Assembly (NCBI GenBank): GCA_963817035.1
Contig: CAWFMM010000003.1
Coordinates: 868,001 to 932,000, forward strand
Length of the DNA stretch: 64,000 nucleotides
Source of the DNA: AC-49 sp963817035
GTDB lineage: Bacteria > Actinomycetota > Thermoleophilia > Solirubrobacterales > Solirubrobacteraceae
Reading direction: 5' to 3'
Positions 22,354 to 30,928 of the stretch are shown here, piece by piece. Positions within the stretch are counted from its first letter, which is position 1; each line of letters begins with the position of its first letter. The notes under the pieces were generated by a model. It was not told the origin of the DNA and did not search any database. It saw only the letters and a list, made by a program, of their open reading frames with translations. The translations under genes were made by a program, and so were the position numbers.

Positions 22354-23230
22354 GCGTGGAATGGGCCGCGGTCTCGCGGCGATCCTGTCGATGGCTCCCG
22401 AGGGCACGGCGCAGGCACCGCGCGCGGACCTGCGCGAGTTGCCGGTAGAGATCATCCGCCCGAACCCAAGCCAGCCGCGCAAGCGCTTCGACGACGACGC
22501 GCTGCAGGCGCTCGCGGACTCGCTGACCGCGCGTGGCGTGGTGCAGCCGATCCTCGTGCGGCCGCTGGCCGGTGGAACCTACGAGCTTGTCGCCGGCGAG
22601 CGCCGCTGGCGCGCCGCCCGGCTCGCCGGGATGGAGGTCGTCCCGGCGATCGTCCGCGAGCACGACGACGCGACGTCGCTCGAGGTCGCGCTGATCGAGA
22701 ACATGGCGCGCGAGGACTTGAACCCCGTCGAAGAGGCCCGGGCCGTCGCCGCGCTGGTCGAGGAGCTTGGCCTCACGCGCGAGCAGGTCGGCCAGCGGGT
22801 CGGGCGCAGCCGCGTCGCGATCTCCAACCTGCTGCGGATCCTCGATCTGCCCGACGAGACGCTCGCGCTGCTGGAGTCCGGCGCGCTGACCGAGGGCCAC
22901 GGCCGCGCGCTGCTGCTCGCCGCCGATCACGCCACGCGCCGGTCGCTCGGCCGGACCGCCGTCGACCAGGGCTGGTCGGTCCGCGTGCTCGAGGCCAAGG
23001 CCCGTGCCGCCGGCACCGCTGGCACGGCGGGCACGCGCGGGCCTCGCGCGGCACTCCACCCCGACCAGCAGGCCGCGGCCGACGAGGTCACCGCGGCGCT
23101 GGGGGCGGCCCTGGGCGCCGATGTCCGCGTTCGCCCGTCGGGCACCGGCTTCAAGGTGGAGCTGTCGTTCGACAGCGCCGATGACGCGATCGCTCTCGCT
23201 CGCCGTCTGCGTCCGCGTGCCGTGGCCTGA
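22346..23230 (+). CDS. parB: Chromosome partitioning protein ParB
   Basis: 294 aa from GTG 22346 (ATG 22361 is also possible). N-terminal MGRGLAAIL, CTPase/ParB box with NPSQPRKRF and ELVAGERRWRAARLAG, arm motif LIENMAREDLNPVEEARA, then the parS-reading helix-turn-helix (LTREQVGQRVGRSRVAISNL) and a C-terminal dimerisation domain. Binds the parS site at 20864. An Ala/Gly/Thr-rich linker separates the last two domains. Confidence 0.96.
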   Translation: MAERGMGRGLAAILSMAPEGTAQAPRADLRELPVEIIRPNPSQPRKRFDDDALQALADSLTARGVVQPILVRPLAGGTYELVAGERRWRAARLAGMEVVPAIVREHDDATSLEVALIENMAREDLNPVEEARAVAALVEELGLTREQVGQRVGRSRVAISNLLRILDLPDETLALLESGALTEGHGRALLLAADHATRRSLGRTAVDQGWSVRVLEAKARAAGTAGTAGTRGPRAALHPDQQAAADEVTAALGAALGADVRVRPSGTGFKVELSFDSADDAIALARRLRPRAVA

Positions 23231-23271
23231 GCGGCGCCACGAGCAGCGAATCAACGACCCCGAACCACCGC

Positions 23272-23277
23272 TAGACT
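23272..23277 (+). promoter_or_regulatory. Putative tRNA-Ile -10 element TAGACT
   Basis: CTAGACTTCGCCG, the same hexamer as before rpmH and purA, 13 bases before the mature tRNA 5' end at 23291. No clear -35. Confidence 0.5.
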
Positions 23278-23290
23278 TCGCCGCTGGCAC

Positions 23291-23364
<74 letters not shown>

Positions 23365-23517
23365 CTCGGAGTTTGCAGGGCTTTTGTTGTTCGCCACGCG
23401 CGACCGCCCGGCAGAGAGGTACCAAACGGGTACGTGTTCGAGGCTCAAATCGAGCTTCTGAACGCCCGGGAAGAGGGGGCCAGCCGAGACGCTGGTGCCT
23501 CTTCATCGCAGACAGCA

Positions 23518-23679
23518 ATGACTGCGCCCGAGCCCGAAGCGATGTTCCTGCGCCCGACCGAGGCGGCGGCGCTGGCGGGCCTGTCGACGCGGGCGATCTA
23601 CCGCGCGATCCAGCGAGGCGAGCTGCGCGCGGTGCGGTTGTGCTCGCGGCTGCGGATCCCGCGTGACGGGTTTGGAGTT
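23518..23679 (+). pseudogene. Truncated excisionase-type helix-turn-helix protein
   Basis: From ATG 23518 the frame reads an HTH_17/excisionase-like domain: FLRPTEAAALAGLSTRAIYR, then AIQRGELRAVRLCSRLRIPR. In intact members this continues for only a few residues after RIPR; here the family resemblance ends exactly where the GGAGTTCCCCCG inverted repeat begins (23674) and the frame runs on as junk to 23754. The start could also be upstream at 23434. Such proteins control integration elements, matching the tRNA-Ile gene next to it. Confidence 0.55.
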
Positions 23680-23724
23680 CCCCCGGTTCGTAGATCAGGG
23701 TGTCCACCGAAGCGGGGGAACTCC
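23674..23724. repeat. Inverted repeat GGAGTTCCCCCG ... CGGGGGAACTCC
   Basis: Perfect 12-base arms (23674-23685 and 23713-23724), extended inwards as GTTCG/CGAAG with one mismatch, around a loop of about 17 bases. It joins the truncated helix-turn-helix gene to the insertion-sequence remnant, and its right arm lies inside the remnant's terminal repeat. Confidence 0.7.
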
Positions 23725-23948
23725 ACCGCTCGACCATGGCCGTCTTGGCGATAGGCGCCATAGAACGCCAACAGATCCATCTCGGCGATCGCATCGATCA
23801 CGAACCACGCCAGATGCTCCTCGGGCAGCCACTCACGCAGCGACGGCGGCAACAACAACTCCTGCTCACGATCACACGCCAAGAAGTTCTGAGCCATCAC
23901 CCAAGCGTCTTAAACCCGCCGGACAGACCCCACTTTTGTGCGACACCC
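23698..23948 (-). mobile_element. Internally deleted insertion sequence, IS1182-like
   Basis: About 250 bases bounded by imperfect inverted ends that both read inwards GGGTGTC-(G)CAC...AAG(C/T)GGGG: right arm from 23698 (GGGTGTCCACCGAAGCGGGG) and left arm 23926-23948 on the minus strand (GGGTGTCGCACAAAAGTGGGG). Inside is only the beginning of a transposase. No target duplication is obvious. The ends and length suggest a miniature, non-autonomous derivative made by internal deletion. Confidence 0.6.
23722..23900 (-). pseudogene. N-terminal fragment of an IS1182-family transposase
   Basis: From ATG 23900 the frame reads QNFLACDREQELLLPPSLRE, then WLPEEHLAWFVIDAIAEMDL and FYGAYRQDGHGRA, the well-known N-terminus of IS1182-type transposases. 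About 60 residues are present out of the usual 450 or more, with no DDE catalytic core. The frame continues into the element's far end as unrelated residues to 23598. Confidence 0.7.
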
Positions 23949-24017
23949 TCCGCGAGATGCGGAAGCGCAGGTCACGCGAAAGGCGAGTCGCAGGTCGCGG
24001 TGTCAGCGACCTTGAAA

Positions 24018-24275
24018 CTATCGGCCACTGCGAAGCATGGCGGCGACGATGCTGGCGAGCCCCACCACCAAGCAGACCGCGCCACCGACGAGCGACTTGA
24101 CCGCGGTGGGCTCGCTCCACGAGCTGTAGGACTCGCCGGTCGCCTGTACCGCGGCACCGGCGAACAACAGCAGCGCGCCAAAGAGCAGGATCACCCCGAA
24201 CACGCCCAACGCGAAGGTCAGGAACGTCCGCAGCGGTCGTCCGGCTAGTTTGTCCCGGCTGTTCTGCTCGACCAT
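24018..24275 (-). CDS. Small two-helix membrane protein of unknown function
   Basis: 85 aa from ATG 24275. Two hydrophobic helices, TFLTFALGVFGVILLFGALL and SLVGGAVCLVVGLASIVAAM, separated by a polar loop (ATGESYSSWSEPTAVK). ATG 24275 is 8 bases after a TACAGT hexamer (24283-24288), so a leaderless start fits better than the in-frame GTG 24284. It is flanked on both sides by a 13-base direct repeat CGCGAAAGGCGAG (23975-23987 and 24343-24355). Confidence 0.6.
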   Translation of the reverse strand: MVEQNSRDKLAGRPLRTFLTFALGVFGVILLFGALLLFAGAAVQATGESYSSWSEPTAVKSLVGGAVCLVVGLASIVAAMLRSGR

Positions 24276-24386
24276 TGGAGGCACTGTAGCTGACCACCGG
24301 TCAGCAACGGACGGTTGTTCGAGTTCACTCAGTTGTGCCTTGCGCGAAAGGCGAGCGCGCCACCGGCAGCCGGCGACACGCTCGCC

Positions 24387-24584
24387 TTACCCAAAGCAGA
24401 GCGCGACCTCGATCGCCTCTGCGTAGGTGACGGAGCGATCGCGCGAGCCCTTCTTGGCAATCTCAAGCCAGATGCCAGGGTTGCGATCGTGGTTGGCGTC
24501 CAGCCACGCCTCGAGATCGGCTGCCGTAGCAAATCGAAGCACCGGCTCTGGGGCGCTGGGCGGCTTCGTCACGTGGCCCACCAA
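24387..24584 (-). pseudogene. Truncated YdeI/OmpD-associated family protein
   Basis: 65 aa from GTG 24584. The N-terminal part of the family is clear: FATAADLEAWLDANHDR, PGIWLEIAKKGS and SVTYAEAIEVALCFG. Intact members continue with WIDGQ and about 120 more residues; here TAA follows CFG immediately. The break coincides with an inverted repeat AAGGCGAGCG/CGCTCGCCTT (about 24349-24388). It overlaps the upstream frame by 16 bases. Confidence 0.65.
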
Positions 24585-25054
24585 TCAGCGACCATTTCGC
24601 TGTCGCGGGGAGAGTGCGATCCGAAGGCGAGGACCTCGAGCCAGTCCGAGCTCGCCTCGAGTTCGCGGCAGTCCAGCCACGCCTCGGCGGGCTCACTCGT
24701 CATCGGCATCGGCCAGCACCTCGACGTAGCCCCGTCCCGACACAGCGTCACTCGGCCACGTGCTCGCACCGACCGAAGGATGCCGACCACGCACCCCGCA
24801 TACATGCGCGCGCCTTCGGCCCGGTTACAGAACCAGGCGGCGGCGCCGGCGGCGAGTGTCGATCCTGCGTGCCGGCAGCAGGTGCGCTTCAGCGGGAACG
24901 TGCTGCTGGAAGTCGCGCGGAGCATCAGCGGCTGGGTTACCCAGTTCCGGGTGACGCTCGGCGCCTTCTTCTCCTCGTCCGAGAAGAGGTCGTACGGCAC
25001 GGGGCCCTTGGGATGACCATTGCGCCGATGTGGCGATCCCCACCGCCACATCAT
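24569..25054 (-). CDS. Hypothetical protein in accessory patch
   Basis: 161 aa, family not recognised. The first part (GPVPYDLFSDEEKKAPSVTR) uses high-GC3 codons and looks genuinely coding; the middle is Cys/Arg-rich and less convincing; the end (AEAWLDCRELEASSDWLEVL) again looks protein-like. It could be a composite of decayed genes. It overlaps the truncated YdeI gene, which begins at its stop. Competing plus-strand frames here have worse composition. Confidence 0.35.
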   Translation of the reverse strand: MMWRWGSPHRRNGHPKGPVPYDLFSDEEKKAPSVTRNWVTQPLMLRATSSSTFPLKRTCCRHAGSTLAAGAAAWFCNRAEGARMYAGCVVGILRSVRARGRVTLCRDGATSRCWPMPMTSEPAEAWLDCRELEASSDWLEVLAFGSHSPRDSEMVADWWAT

Positions 25055-25139
25055 CGACTACACCGCGCGCTTCAAGCAGGCGCTCGACGTGCCCGAAACG
25101 CCGACGGCTCGCCGGCGTATCCGGCCAGGGCGTGCGTGA
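25020..25139 (+). pseudogene. Short coding-like remnant upstream of the P450 gene
   Basis: A 39-codon frame from TTG 25020 contains HRHIIDYTARFKQALDVPE, which looks like the end of a real protein, and stops at 25139. An in-frame TGA at 25014 cuts it off from anything upstream. Family not recognised. The rest of the gap to 25197 holds only the P450 ribosome site. Confidence 0.25.
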
Positions 25140-25197
25140 TACATTTTCCCGTAGGGCCCGGCGACCGTCGAGGTCGACGTCGAGGAGAGGACACGAT

Positions 25198-26427
25198 ATG
25201 GCCGTGCAGCATTCGGCGACGCCGCCGGCGGAGATGCCGACGATCGACTTCGCCGACCCGGAGCGTTACGGCTTCGCCCGATACGAGATCCTCGCTCGCT
25301 ATCGCGACAGCGAGCCGCCGATCGCCCGCGACCAGACGGGTGCCGTGCATCTCTTCAGCTACGACGACTGCTTTCGGGTGGCGGTCGACGTCGATAGCTA
25401 CCGCTCGTTCGGAAACGAGTTCGCGCTGGCGATCGGATGCTCGGAGGACGGGGGTTTCGGCCGCTGGCAGGAGCACGCGATGATCGCGATCGATCCGCCG
25501 CGCCACACCGAGGTCCGGCGGACGGTGCCGCACTTCTCCAAGCACCGGCTCAAGGGGCTGCTGCCGGCCATCCGGGCGACCTGCCACGAGCTCGTCGACG
25601 AGTTCCCCGAGGACGGGGTGATCGACTTCATCGACGCCTTTGCGTTCAAGCTCCCGGTCGGCGTGATCATGCGGATACTCCACCTTCCCAGGGAGGACGA
25701 GGCCGACATCCGCAGGTGGTCCAGCGACGCGATCCCGGCCGACCTGAGCCCCGCGAGCATCGCCACGTCGGATGCGGCCAACGACCACCTGCGCGAGTAC
25801 GCCGAAGGCGCGATGGAGGAGCGGCGACGCGCTCCGATCGCCGACGAGCCGATCAGCGACCTGGTGGCGGCTCTGGATCGAGGCGAGATCACGCACGAGG
25901 AGGCCTGGGCGCAGATCGTCCTGCTGATCGTCGGCGGCCACGACACCTCGATGGCGGGCCTGTCGTGCGGCCTCTACACGCTGATGCGCCACCGCGACCA
26001 GTCGGAGGCGCTACGCGCCGATCCGTCGTTGCTGCCCAACGCGGTGGCTGAGATGCTGCGCTACGAGGCGCCGTCGGGATCGATCGTGCGGGTGGCGTCC
26101 GTGCCCGTGGAGCACCACGGCCACGCGTTCGACCCCGGCCAGATCTTCGTTCTCCAGCTGAGCGGGGCCAATCGCGATCCCCGCAAGTTCCCCGATCCCG
26201 ACCGCTTCGACATCCGCCGCTCCAACGCCCGTCAGCACGTTGCCTTCGGCGGCGGGCCCCACCGCTGCCTGGGCGCGTCGATGGCCCAGGTCGAGATCGA
26301 GATCGCCTTCGGGGTGCTGCTGGAGCGGCTCGAGAGCTTCGAGCCTGCAGGCGAGTCGACGCTCCGCGTCCCGGCGGTGTTCCGCAACTTCGACTCGCTT
26401 CCCGTGCACGTGCGCCGACGCACGTGA
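25198..26427 (+). CDS. Cytochrome P450
   Basis: 409 aa, a soluble bacterial class I P450. I-helix oxygen-activation motif VGGHDTS (AGxDT type), K-helix ExxR in EMLRYEAPS, and heme loop AFGGGPHRCLGASMAQVEIE with the axial Cys. ATG 25198 follows GAGGAGAGG at good spacing. No ferredoxin or reductase gene is adjacent, so redox partners must come from elsewhere. Substrate unknown. It borders the accessory patch, but its codon use matches the chromosome. Confidence 0.94.
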   Translation: MAVQHSATPPAEMPTIDFADPERYGFARYEILARYRDSEPPIARDQTGAVHLFSYDDCFRVAVDVDSYRSFGNEFALAIGCSEDGGFGRWQEHAMIAIDPPRHTEVRRTVPHFSKHRLKGLLPAIRATCHELVDEFPEDGVIDFIDAFAFKLPVGVIMRILHLPREDEADIRRWSSDAIPADLSPASIATSDAANDHLREYAEGAMEERRRAPIADEPISDLVAALDRGEITHEEAWAQIVLLIVGGHDTSMAGLSCGLYTLMRHRDQSEALRADPSLLPNAVAEMLRYEAPSGSIVRVASVPVEHHGHAFDPGQIFVLQLSGANRDPRKFPDPDRFDIRRSNARQHVAFGGGPHRCLGASMAQVEIEIAFGVLLERLESFEPAGESTLRVPAVFRNFDSLPVHVRRRT

Positions 26428-26579
26428 GGCCCCGGGGCCGGGCCAGGGTGGCACCGGCCCACGCATCGGCGCACCCCGCTCCCGGTCAGGCCGGGATCGC
26501 AGCGCGCGCCTAGCGGATCGCCGCGGTCGTCTCGACGGCTGCTGTGGGATCCCTGCGCTCAAGCTCGCCGATGGTGCCC

Positions 26580-26585
26580 TAGGGT
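26580..26585 (+). promoter_or_regulatory. Putative kup -10 element TAGGGT
   Basis: TAGGGT is 9 bases before ATG 26595, giving an almost leaderless mRNA. No clear -35. The rest of the 26428-26579 gap shows nothing else. Confidence 0.4.
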
Positions 26586-26594
26586 TCTGCCGCG

Positions 26595-28511
26595 ATGGCG
26601 AAGACGCCCGCCCCGAGAGCCGGGCATTCCGCTGGCATGGCCGCCCTGACGCTGGGTGCGCTGGGCGTCGTCTTTGGTGACATCGGTACGAGCCCGCTGT
26701 ATGCGCTGCAGGCCGTTTTCGCGGCCGATGACGGCGCCGTCAAGCCGACGCCAGGGGACGTCTACGGAATCATCTCGCTGGTCGTCTGGTCGGTGACGCT
26801 GATCGTCTCGATCAAGTTCGTCACCTTCATCATGCGCGCCGACAACGACGGCGAAGGCGGCGTGATGGCCCTCGTCGGCCTTGTGCGCCGGATCGGCATG
26901 GGCGCACGCCTCAAGGCGACGCTGGTCTTCATCGGCCTGGCCGGGGTCGCGCTGTTCTACGGCGACGGCATGATCACTCCGGCGATCTCGGTCCTGTCCG
27001 CGGTCGAGGGCGTGAAGGTTGCCGCTCCCAGCCTGAGCGAGGTCGTGCTGCCGATCGCGATCGCCGTGCTCACCGGCCTGTTTGCCATCCAGCGATTCGG
27101 CACCCACATCGTCGGGCGGCTGTTCGGCCCGGTGATGATCATCTGGTTCCTGTCACTCACGGCGGCGGGCGGGAGCCGTCTGGTCCATCATCCGCAGATC
27201 ATCCGCGCGCTGTCGCCGAAGTACGCGGTGGACTTCTTCGCCAGCCATCCGAGCATCGCGTTCATCTCGCTCGGCTCCGTCGTCCTGACCGTCACCGGCG
27301 CCGAAGCCCTGTACGCCGACATGGGGCACTTCGGACGCCATCCCATCAGCCGCGCGTGGTTCTTCATCGTCTTCCCGGCGCTGATGATCAACTACATGGG
27401 CCAGGGATCGCTGATCCTCGCCCACCCGTCGTCGATCTCAAATCCGTTCTATCTGCTGATGCCCGGGTGGGCGCAGGTGCCGATGATCTTCCTCGCCACC
27501 ATCGCGACGCTCATCGCGTCCCAGGCCGTGATCTCCGGTGCGTTCTCGGTCACTCGTCAGGCGATCCAGCTCGGCTTCCTACCGCGGCTGACGATCCGTC
27601 ACACCTCCGGCGCGGCCATCGGCCAGGTCTACGTGCCCGCGGTCAACTGGGGACTGTTCGTCGCAGTCGTCGCGCTGGTCATCGGCTTCGGCTCCTCCGC
27701 CAAGCTGGCGACCGCCTACGGGATCGCGGTGACCGGAACGCTCCTGGTGGATTCGGTGCTGTTCCTGTTCGTCGTACGGCTGCTGTGGCGCAAGCCGCTC
27801 TGGATGGTCCTCGCCGGGATCCTCGGCTTCGTGACCGTCGACCTGCTGTTCCTCGCCGCCAACATCACCAAGATCCTGCACGGAGGCTGGTTCCCACTCC
27901 TGGTCGGCGCGCTGGTTCTCATTGTCATGACCACCTGGGATCGCGGCCGCTCCGACGTGACCGCCGCCCGCGTCAAGGCCGAAGGGCCGCTCGACGAGTT
28001 CGTCACGCGAATGCATCGGCGGGTGCCGCCGATCCGTCGCCTCCCCGGCGCCGCGATCTACCTGAACCCCAGCCCGAACACCACTCCGCTGGCCCTGCGC
28101 GTCGGCGTCGACCGCATCCACGCGATCCCCGAGAAGGTCGTCATCGTCACAGTCGACACCGCCGACGTCCCGCACGTTCCACCCGCCGAGCGCACACGGC
28201 TCGACCACCTGGGCTACGACCATGACGGCTACAGCCACATCACCTTGCGCTTCGGCTATCTCGACGACCCCGTGGTCACCTCGACGCTCGCCCTCGCCCG
28301 CAACACCCGCGACGGCGGCGTGGACTTCAACCCCCACCACGTCACGTACTTCCTCTCCCAGATCACGATCGTTCCCGAACGCGGACAGGGAATGGTCTGG
28401 TGGCGCAAGAAGCTCTTCGTCGCGATGGCTCGCAACGCAACCAGCCCCACCGAGTACTTCAAGCTCCCCGCCGAACGCGTCGTCACGCTCGGCTACCGGA
28501 TTCGCTTCTAG
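26595..28511 (+). CDS. kup: KUP-family potassium uptake protein
   Basis: 638 aa, normal length. Proton-coupled K+ importer. The diagnostic N-terminus GALGVVFGDIGTSPLYALQA is intact, followed by twelve predicted membrane helices up to about residue 450 and a cytoplasmic C-terminal domain of about 180 residues. DNDGEGGVMAL and the FYGDGMITPAISVLSAVEG motif of helix 3 are typical. It stands alone, with no regulatory ktr or kdp genes nearby. Confidence 0.95.
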   Translation: MAKTPAPRAGHSAGMAALTLGALGVVFGDIGTSPLYALQAVFAADDGAVKPTPGDVYGIISLVVWSVTLIVSIKFVTFIMRADNDGEGGVMALVGLVRRIGMGARLKATLVFIGLAGVALFYGDGMITPAISVLSAVEGVKVAAPSLSEVVLPIAIAVLTGLFAIQRFGTHIVGRLFGPVMIIWFLSLTAAGGSRLVHHPQIIRALSPKYAVDFFASHPSIAFISLGSVVLTVTGAEALYADMGHFGRHPISRAWFFIVFPALMINYMGQGSLILAHPSSISNPFYLLMPGWAQVPMIFLATIATLIASQAVISGAFSVTRQAIQLGFLPRLTIRHTSGAAIGQVYVPAVNWGLFVAVVALVIGFGSSAKLATAYGIAVTGTLLVDSVLFLFVVRLLWRKPLWMVLAGILGFVTVDLLFLAANITKILHGGWFPLLVGALVLIVMTTWDRGRSDVTAARVKAEGPLDEFVTRMHRRVPPIRRLPGAAIYLNPSPNTTPLALRVGVDRIHAIPEKVVIVTVDTADVPHVPPAERTRLDHLGYDHDGYSHITLRFGYLDDPVVTSTLALARNTRDGGVDFNPHHVTYFLSQITIVPERGQGMVWWRKKLFVAMARNATSPTEYFKLPAERVVTLGYRIRF

Positions 28512-28625
28512 CGCTCGCCGTTCACCACTCACGCACTACGCCCGCCACAGCACGCGCGCGAAGGCGTCTCGAAGGCGCGCTATCGTCCGCCAGGTCATCT
28601 CCTGCTGGGTCTACAAGGAGGTCGG

Positions 28626-29009
28626 ATGGGTAACGAGTCGAGAGTGACCGGTTGGTGGGTATTTGCAGGCGTTCTGCTTGCCATCGCCGGAGTTCTGAAC
28701 ATCATTTGGGGCATCGCCGCGATCAGCAACTCGAAGTTCTTCGCGCCCGAGGCCACCTACATCGTCAGCAGCCTCCATACGTATGGGTGGATCACGCTGA
28801 TCATCGGAGCGATCCAGTTCATTGCCGCGTTCTCGCTGTTCTCGGGCGGTGGCTTCGGTCGTGTGATCGGGATCATCGCCGCGGCGCTCAGCGCGATCGA
28901 CGCGTTGGCGACGACGAACGTCACGCCGCTGTGGTCGCTCAGCGTGTTCGCGCTGGCGATCATCGTCCTCTACGAGTTGGTCAAGGCTCCGGAGCGCGGC
29001 GCCGCCTGA
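28626..29009 (+). CDS. DUF7144-type four-helix membrane protein
   Basis: 127 aa, four hydrophobic helices. The start TGWWVFAGVLLAIAGVLNII and the phrase ISNSKFFAPE are typical of a small actinobacterial membrane family with no assigned function. ATG 28626 follows AAGGAGG at 5-base spacing. The next gene is 93 bases downstream; no operon partner is evident. Confidence 0.8.
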   Translation: MGNESRVTGWWVFAGVLLAIAGVLNIIWGIAAISNSKFFAPEATYIVSSLHTYGWITLIIGAIQFIAAFSLFSGGGFGRVIGIIAAALSAIDALATTNVTPLWSLSVFALAIIVLYELVKAPERGAA

Positions 29010-29102
29010 TCGATACCCGGTCGGGTGGGAGCGCGACGCGTTCCCACCCGCCGTGGCGCTCAGGCCCCCAGGCCTGTACAACTCAGCGTGATCGCATAGG
29101 CC

Positions 29103-30284
29103 ATGGCATCTGAACCCGAAGCATCCGACGTTCCTGAACCCGCCACCGAGACGGCGAGTTCCCCGCCCCAGATGACGAAAGGGCGCCGGATCGGCGTCGC
29201 CGCGCTGATCTGGGTCACGACGATCCTCGCGGTCGTCTCGATCTTCGCGGTCTGGGCCAACCGCCAGGTCTTCAACGCCGATAACTGGGCGAACACCAGC
29301 ACCCAGATGCTGCAGAACAGCAAGGTGCGCACCGCGGTCGCGAACTACCTCGTCGATCAGCTCTACTCCAATGTCGACGTCTCCGCCGAGCTTCAGAAGC
29401 GGCTGCCCAAGGACGTCAAGCCGCTCGCCGGGCCGATCGCCGGCGCGCTGCAGAACGCCGCCGTGGCCGCCGCCGAGCGCGCGCTGGCCAACGCGCGCAT
29501 CCAGCAGGTGTGGCGCAACTCCAACCGCCGTGCGGACCAGGCGTTTATCGACATCGTCAACGGTCGCCACAGGAACCTCGAGACCACGAACGGCACCGTC
29601 ACGCTCGATTTGAGCTCGATCGTCACCAACATCACCAACCGTCTCGGCCTTCCGGACATCGGCAGCAAGTTGCCACCGTCGATCGGGAAGTTGACGGTCC
29701 TGCACTCCGATGACATCGCACTCGTCCAGAACGGTGGCAAGGCGCTGCGTCACCTCGCGCTGCTGCTGACGATCATCGTGCCGCTGATGTACGTCCTTGC
29801 GCTCTTCCTCGCGAAGGGCCGGCGCCGGCGGACGTTGATGACGATCGGGATCGCGGTCGTCGCCGCGGGGGTCGTCGTCTTCGCCGGGCGCTCGCTGATC
29901 GAGTCGCAGACCGTCAACTCGCTGGTCAAGAACGACGCGAACGTCGACGCCGCCAAGGCCGTGATGTCGATCGCGACGCAGATGCTCGCCGAAATCGCCG
30001 GCGCGTTCGTGATCGTCGGTATCCCGCTGATCCTCGCGGCCTGGTTCGCCGGCCCGGCCCGGCTGGCCACGCGCGGCCGCCGCCTGCTCGCCCCGTTCCT
30101 CGCCCGTGAGCCCGGATGGGCGTTCGGCGCCGTCACCGCGATCATGCTGCTGATCTTCATCTGGCGCCCGATCCCCGCGACCGGGAAACCCGCCGGCATC
30201 ATCATCTTCCTGGCCCTCGCGCTGATCGGCACCGAGGTCTTGCGCCGCCAGACGGCGAGCGAGTTCCCCGACGCCGCCGCCTGA
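29103..30284 (+). CDS. Conserved actinobacterial integral membrane protein
   Basis: 393 aa. A Pro/Glu-rich cytoplasmic head (about 30 residues), first helix IGVAALIWVTTILAVVSIFA, a large extracytoplasmic domain (NADNWANTSTQMLQNSKVRT onward, about 180 residues, helical), then four to five helices near the C-terminus. The ANRQVFNADNWANTST lead is a recognised signature of this uncharacterised family. No function can be assigned. Confidence 0.8.
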   Translation: MASEPEASDVPEPATETASSPPQMTKGRRIGVAALIWVTTILAVVSIFAVWANRQVFNADNWANTSTQMLQNSKVRTAVANYLVDQLYSNVDVSAELQKRLPKDVKPLAGPIAGALQNAAVAAAERALANARIQQVWRNSNRRADQAFIDIVNGRHRNLETTNGTVTLDLSSIVTNITNRLGLPDIGSKLPPSIGKLTVLHSDDIALVQNGGKALRHLALLLTIIVPLMYVLALFLAKGRRRRTLMTIGIAVVAAGVVVFAGRSLIESQTVNSLVKNDANVDAAKAVMSIATQMLAEIAGAFVIVGIPLILAAWFAGPARLATRGRRLLAPFLAREPGWAFGAVTAIMLLIFIWRPIPATGKPAGIIIFLALALIGTEVLRRQTASEFPDAAA

Positions 30285-30324
30285 CCTCGGACGCCCACGC
30301 TCCGAAAGCCCACCGCCGCGCACC

Positions 30325-30361
30325 TATACTGCGAAGCACTGCCGCGGGGCTTCTCCCGCGG
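30325..30361 (+). promoter_or_regulatory. Promoter -10 TATACT and leader hairpin of the nuclease gene
   Basis: TATACT (30325-30330) is the best -10 match in the gap. Just downstream is a 7-base perfect stem CCGCGGG/CCCGCGG with a 6-base loop (30342-30361) and no T-run, so a leader structure rather than a terminator. Confidence 0.45.
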
Positions 30362-30390
30362 GCTCGTGCGCGCAATCCAGGAGCAGCTCG

Positions 30391-30879
30391 TTGCAGGAGA
30401 TGGTGATCTACGGAGTGAGCTTCGACATGGTCGGCAAACAGCCGATCGTGTTGCTGAAGACGGTCGACTCCAACAAGTTTCTGCCGATCTGGATCGGACA
30501 CCCGGAGGCCGCGGCGATCCTGATGAAGCTTCAGGGCGCCTCGACGCCGCGTCCGATGACCCACGACCTGCTCGTCGACGTGCTCGGCGAGCTCGAGGTC
30601 AAATGCGCCCAGGTGGCGGTCACCGAGCTGCGCGACAACACGTTCTTCGCGACGATCACGCTGTCGATCAACGGCCGCGAGCTCGAGATCGATTCGCGTC
30701 CCTCCGACGCGCTCGCGCTCGCCGTCCGGTCGGGCGCCCCGATCTTCGCGGCCGAGGAGGTGATCGCCGAGTCGGCGATCGAATTCGAGCACGAGGTCGA
30801 GGACACCGAAGAGGTCGTCGATCGCTTCAAGCAGTTCCTCGACGAGGTCACGCCGGAGGACTTCGCCGGGGATTCATAA
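30391..30879 (+). CDS. Bifunctional nuclease family protein (DUF151)
   Basis: 162 aa. DUF151 core: VLLKTVDSNKFLPIWIGHPE, then THDLLVDVLGELE, FFATITLSINGRELEIDSRP and SDALALAVRSGAPIF. Family members degrade RNA and DNA in plants; in bacteria the role is unsettled. The C-terminal 40 residues are acidic (EFEHEVEDTEEVVDRF). TTG 30391 is chosen because CAGGAG lies 7 bases upstream; ATG 30400 has its ribosome site too close. Confidence 0.92.
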   Translation: MQEMVIYGVSFDMVGKQPIVLLKTVDSNKFLPIWIGHPEAAAILMKLQGASTPRPMTHDLLVDVLGELEVKCAQVAVTELRDNTFFATITLSINGRELEIDSRPSDALALAVRSGAPIFAAEEVIAESAIEFEHEVEDTEEVVDRFKQFLDEVTPEDFAGDS

Positions 30880-30894
30880 CCCCGGTTCCGAAAC

Positions 30895-30922
30895 TCAAGT
30901 TTTCCGGCCTTCCGCTCGATAA
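30895..30922 (+). promoter_or_regulatory. Sigma-28 (FliA/WhiG)-type promoter for the GGDEF gene
   Basis: TCAAGTTT (30895-30902), 11 bases, then GCTCGATAA (30914-30922), close to the flagellar consensus TAAAGTTT-N11-GCCGATAA. The expected transcription start falls at the ATG of the GGDEF gene (30929), 7 bases after the -10, implying a leaderless mRNA. Confidence 0.6.
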
Positions 30923-30928
30923 CCGAGC

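Noticed and set aside
28611..30323. A 570-codon minus-strand frame opposite DUF7144 and the 393-residue membrane protein
   Set aside because: Highly charged Arg/Asp repeats typical of antisense GC-rich DNA.
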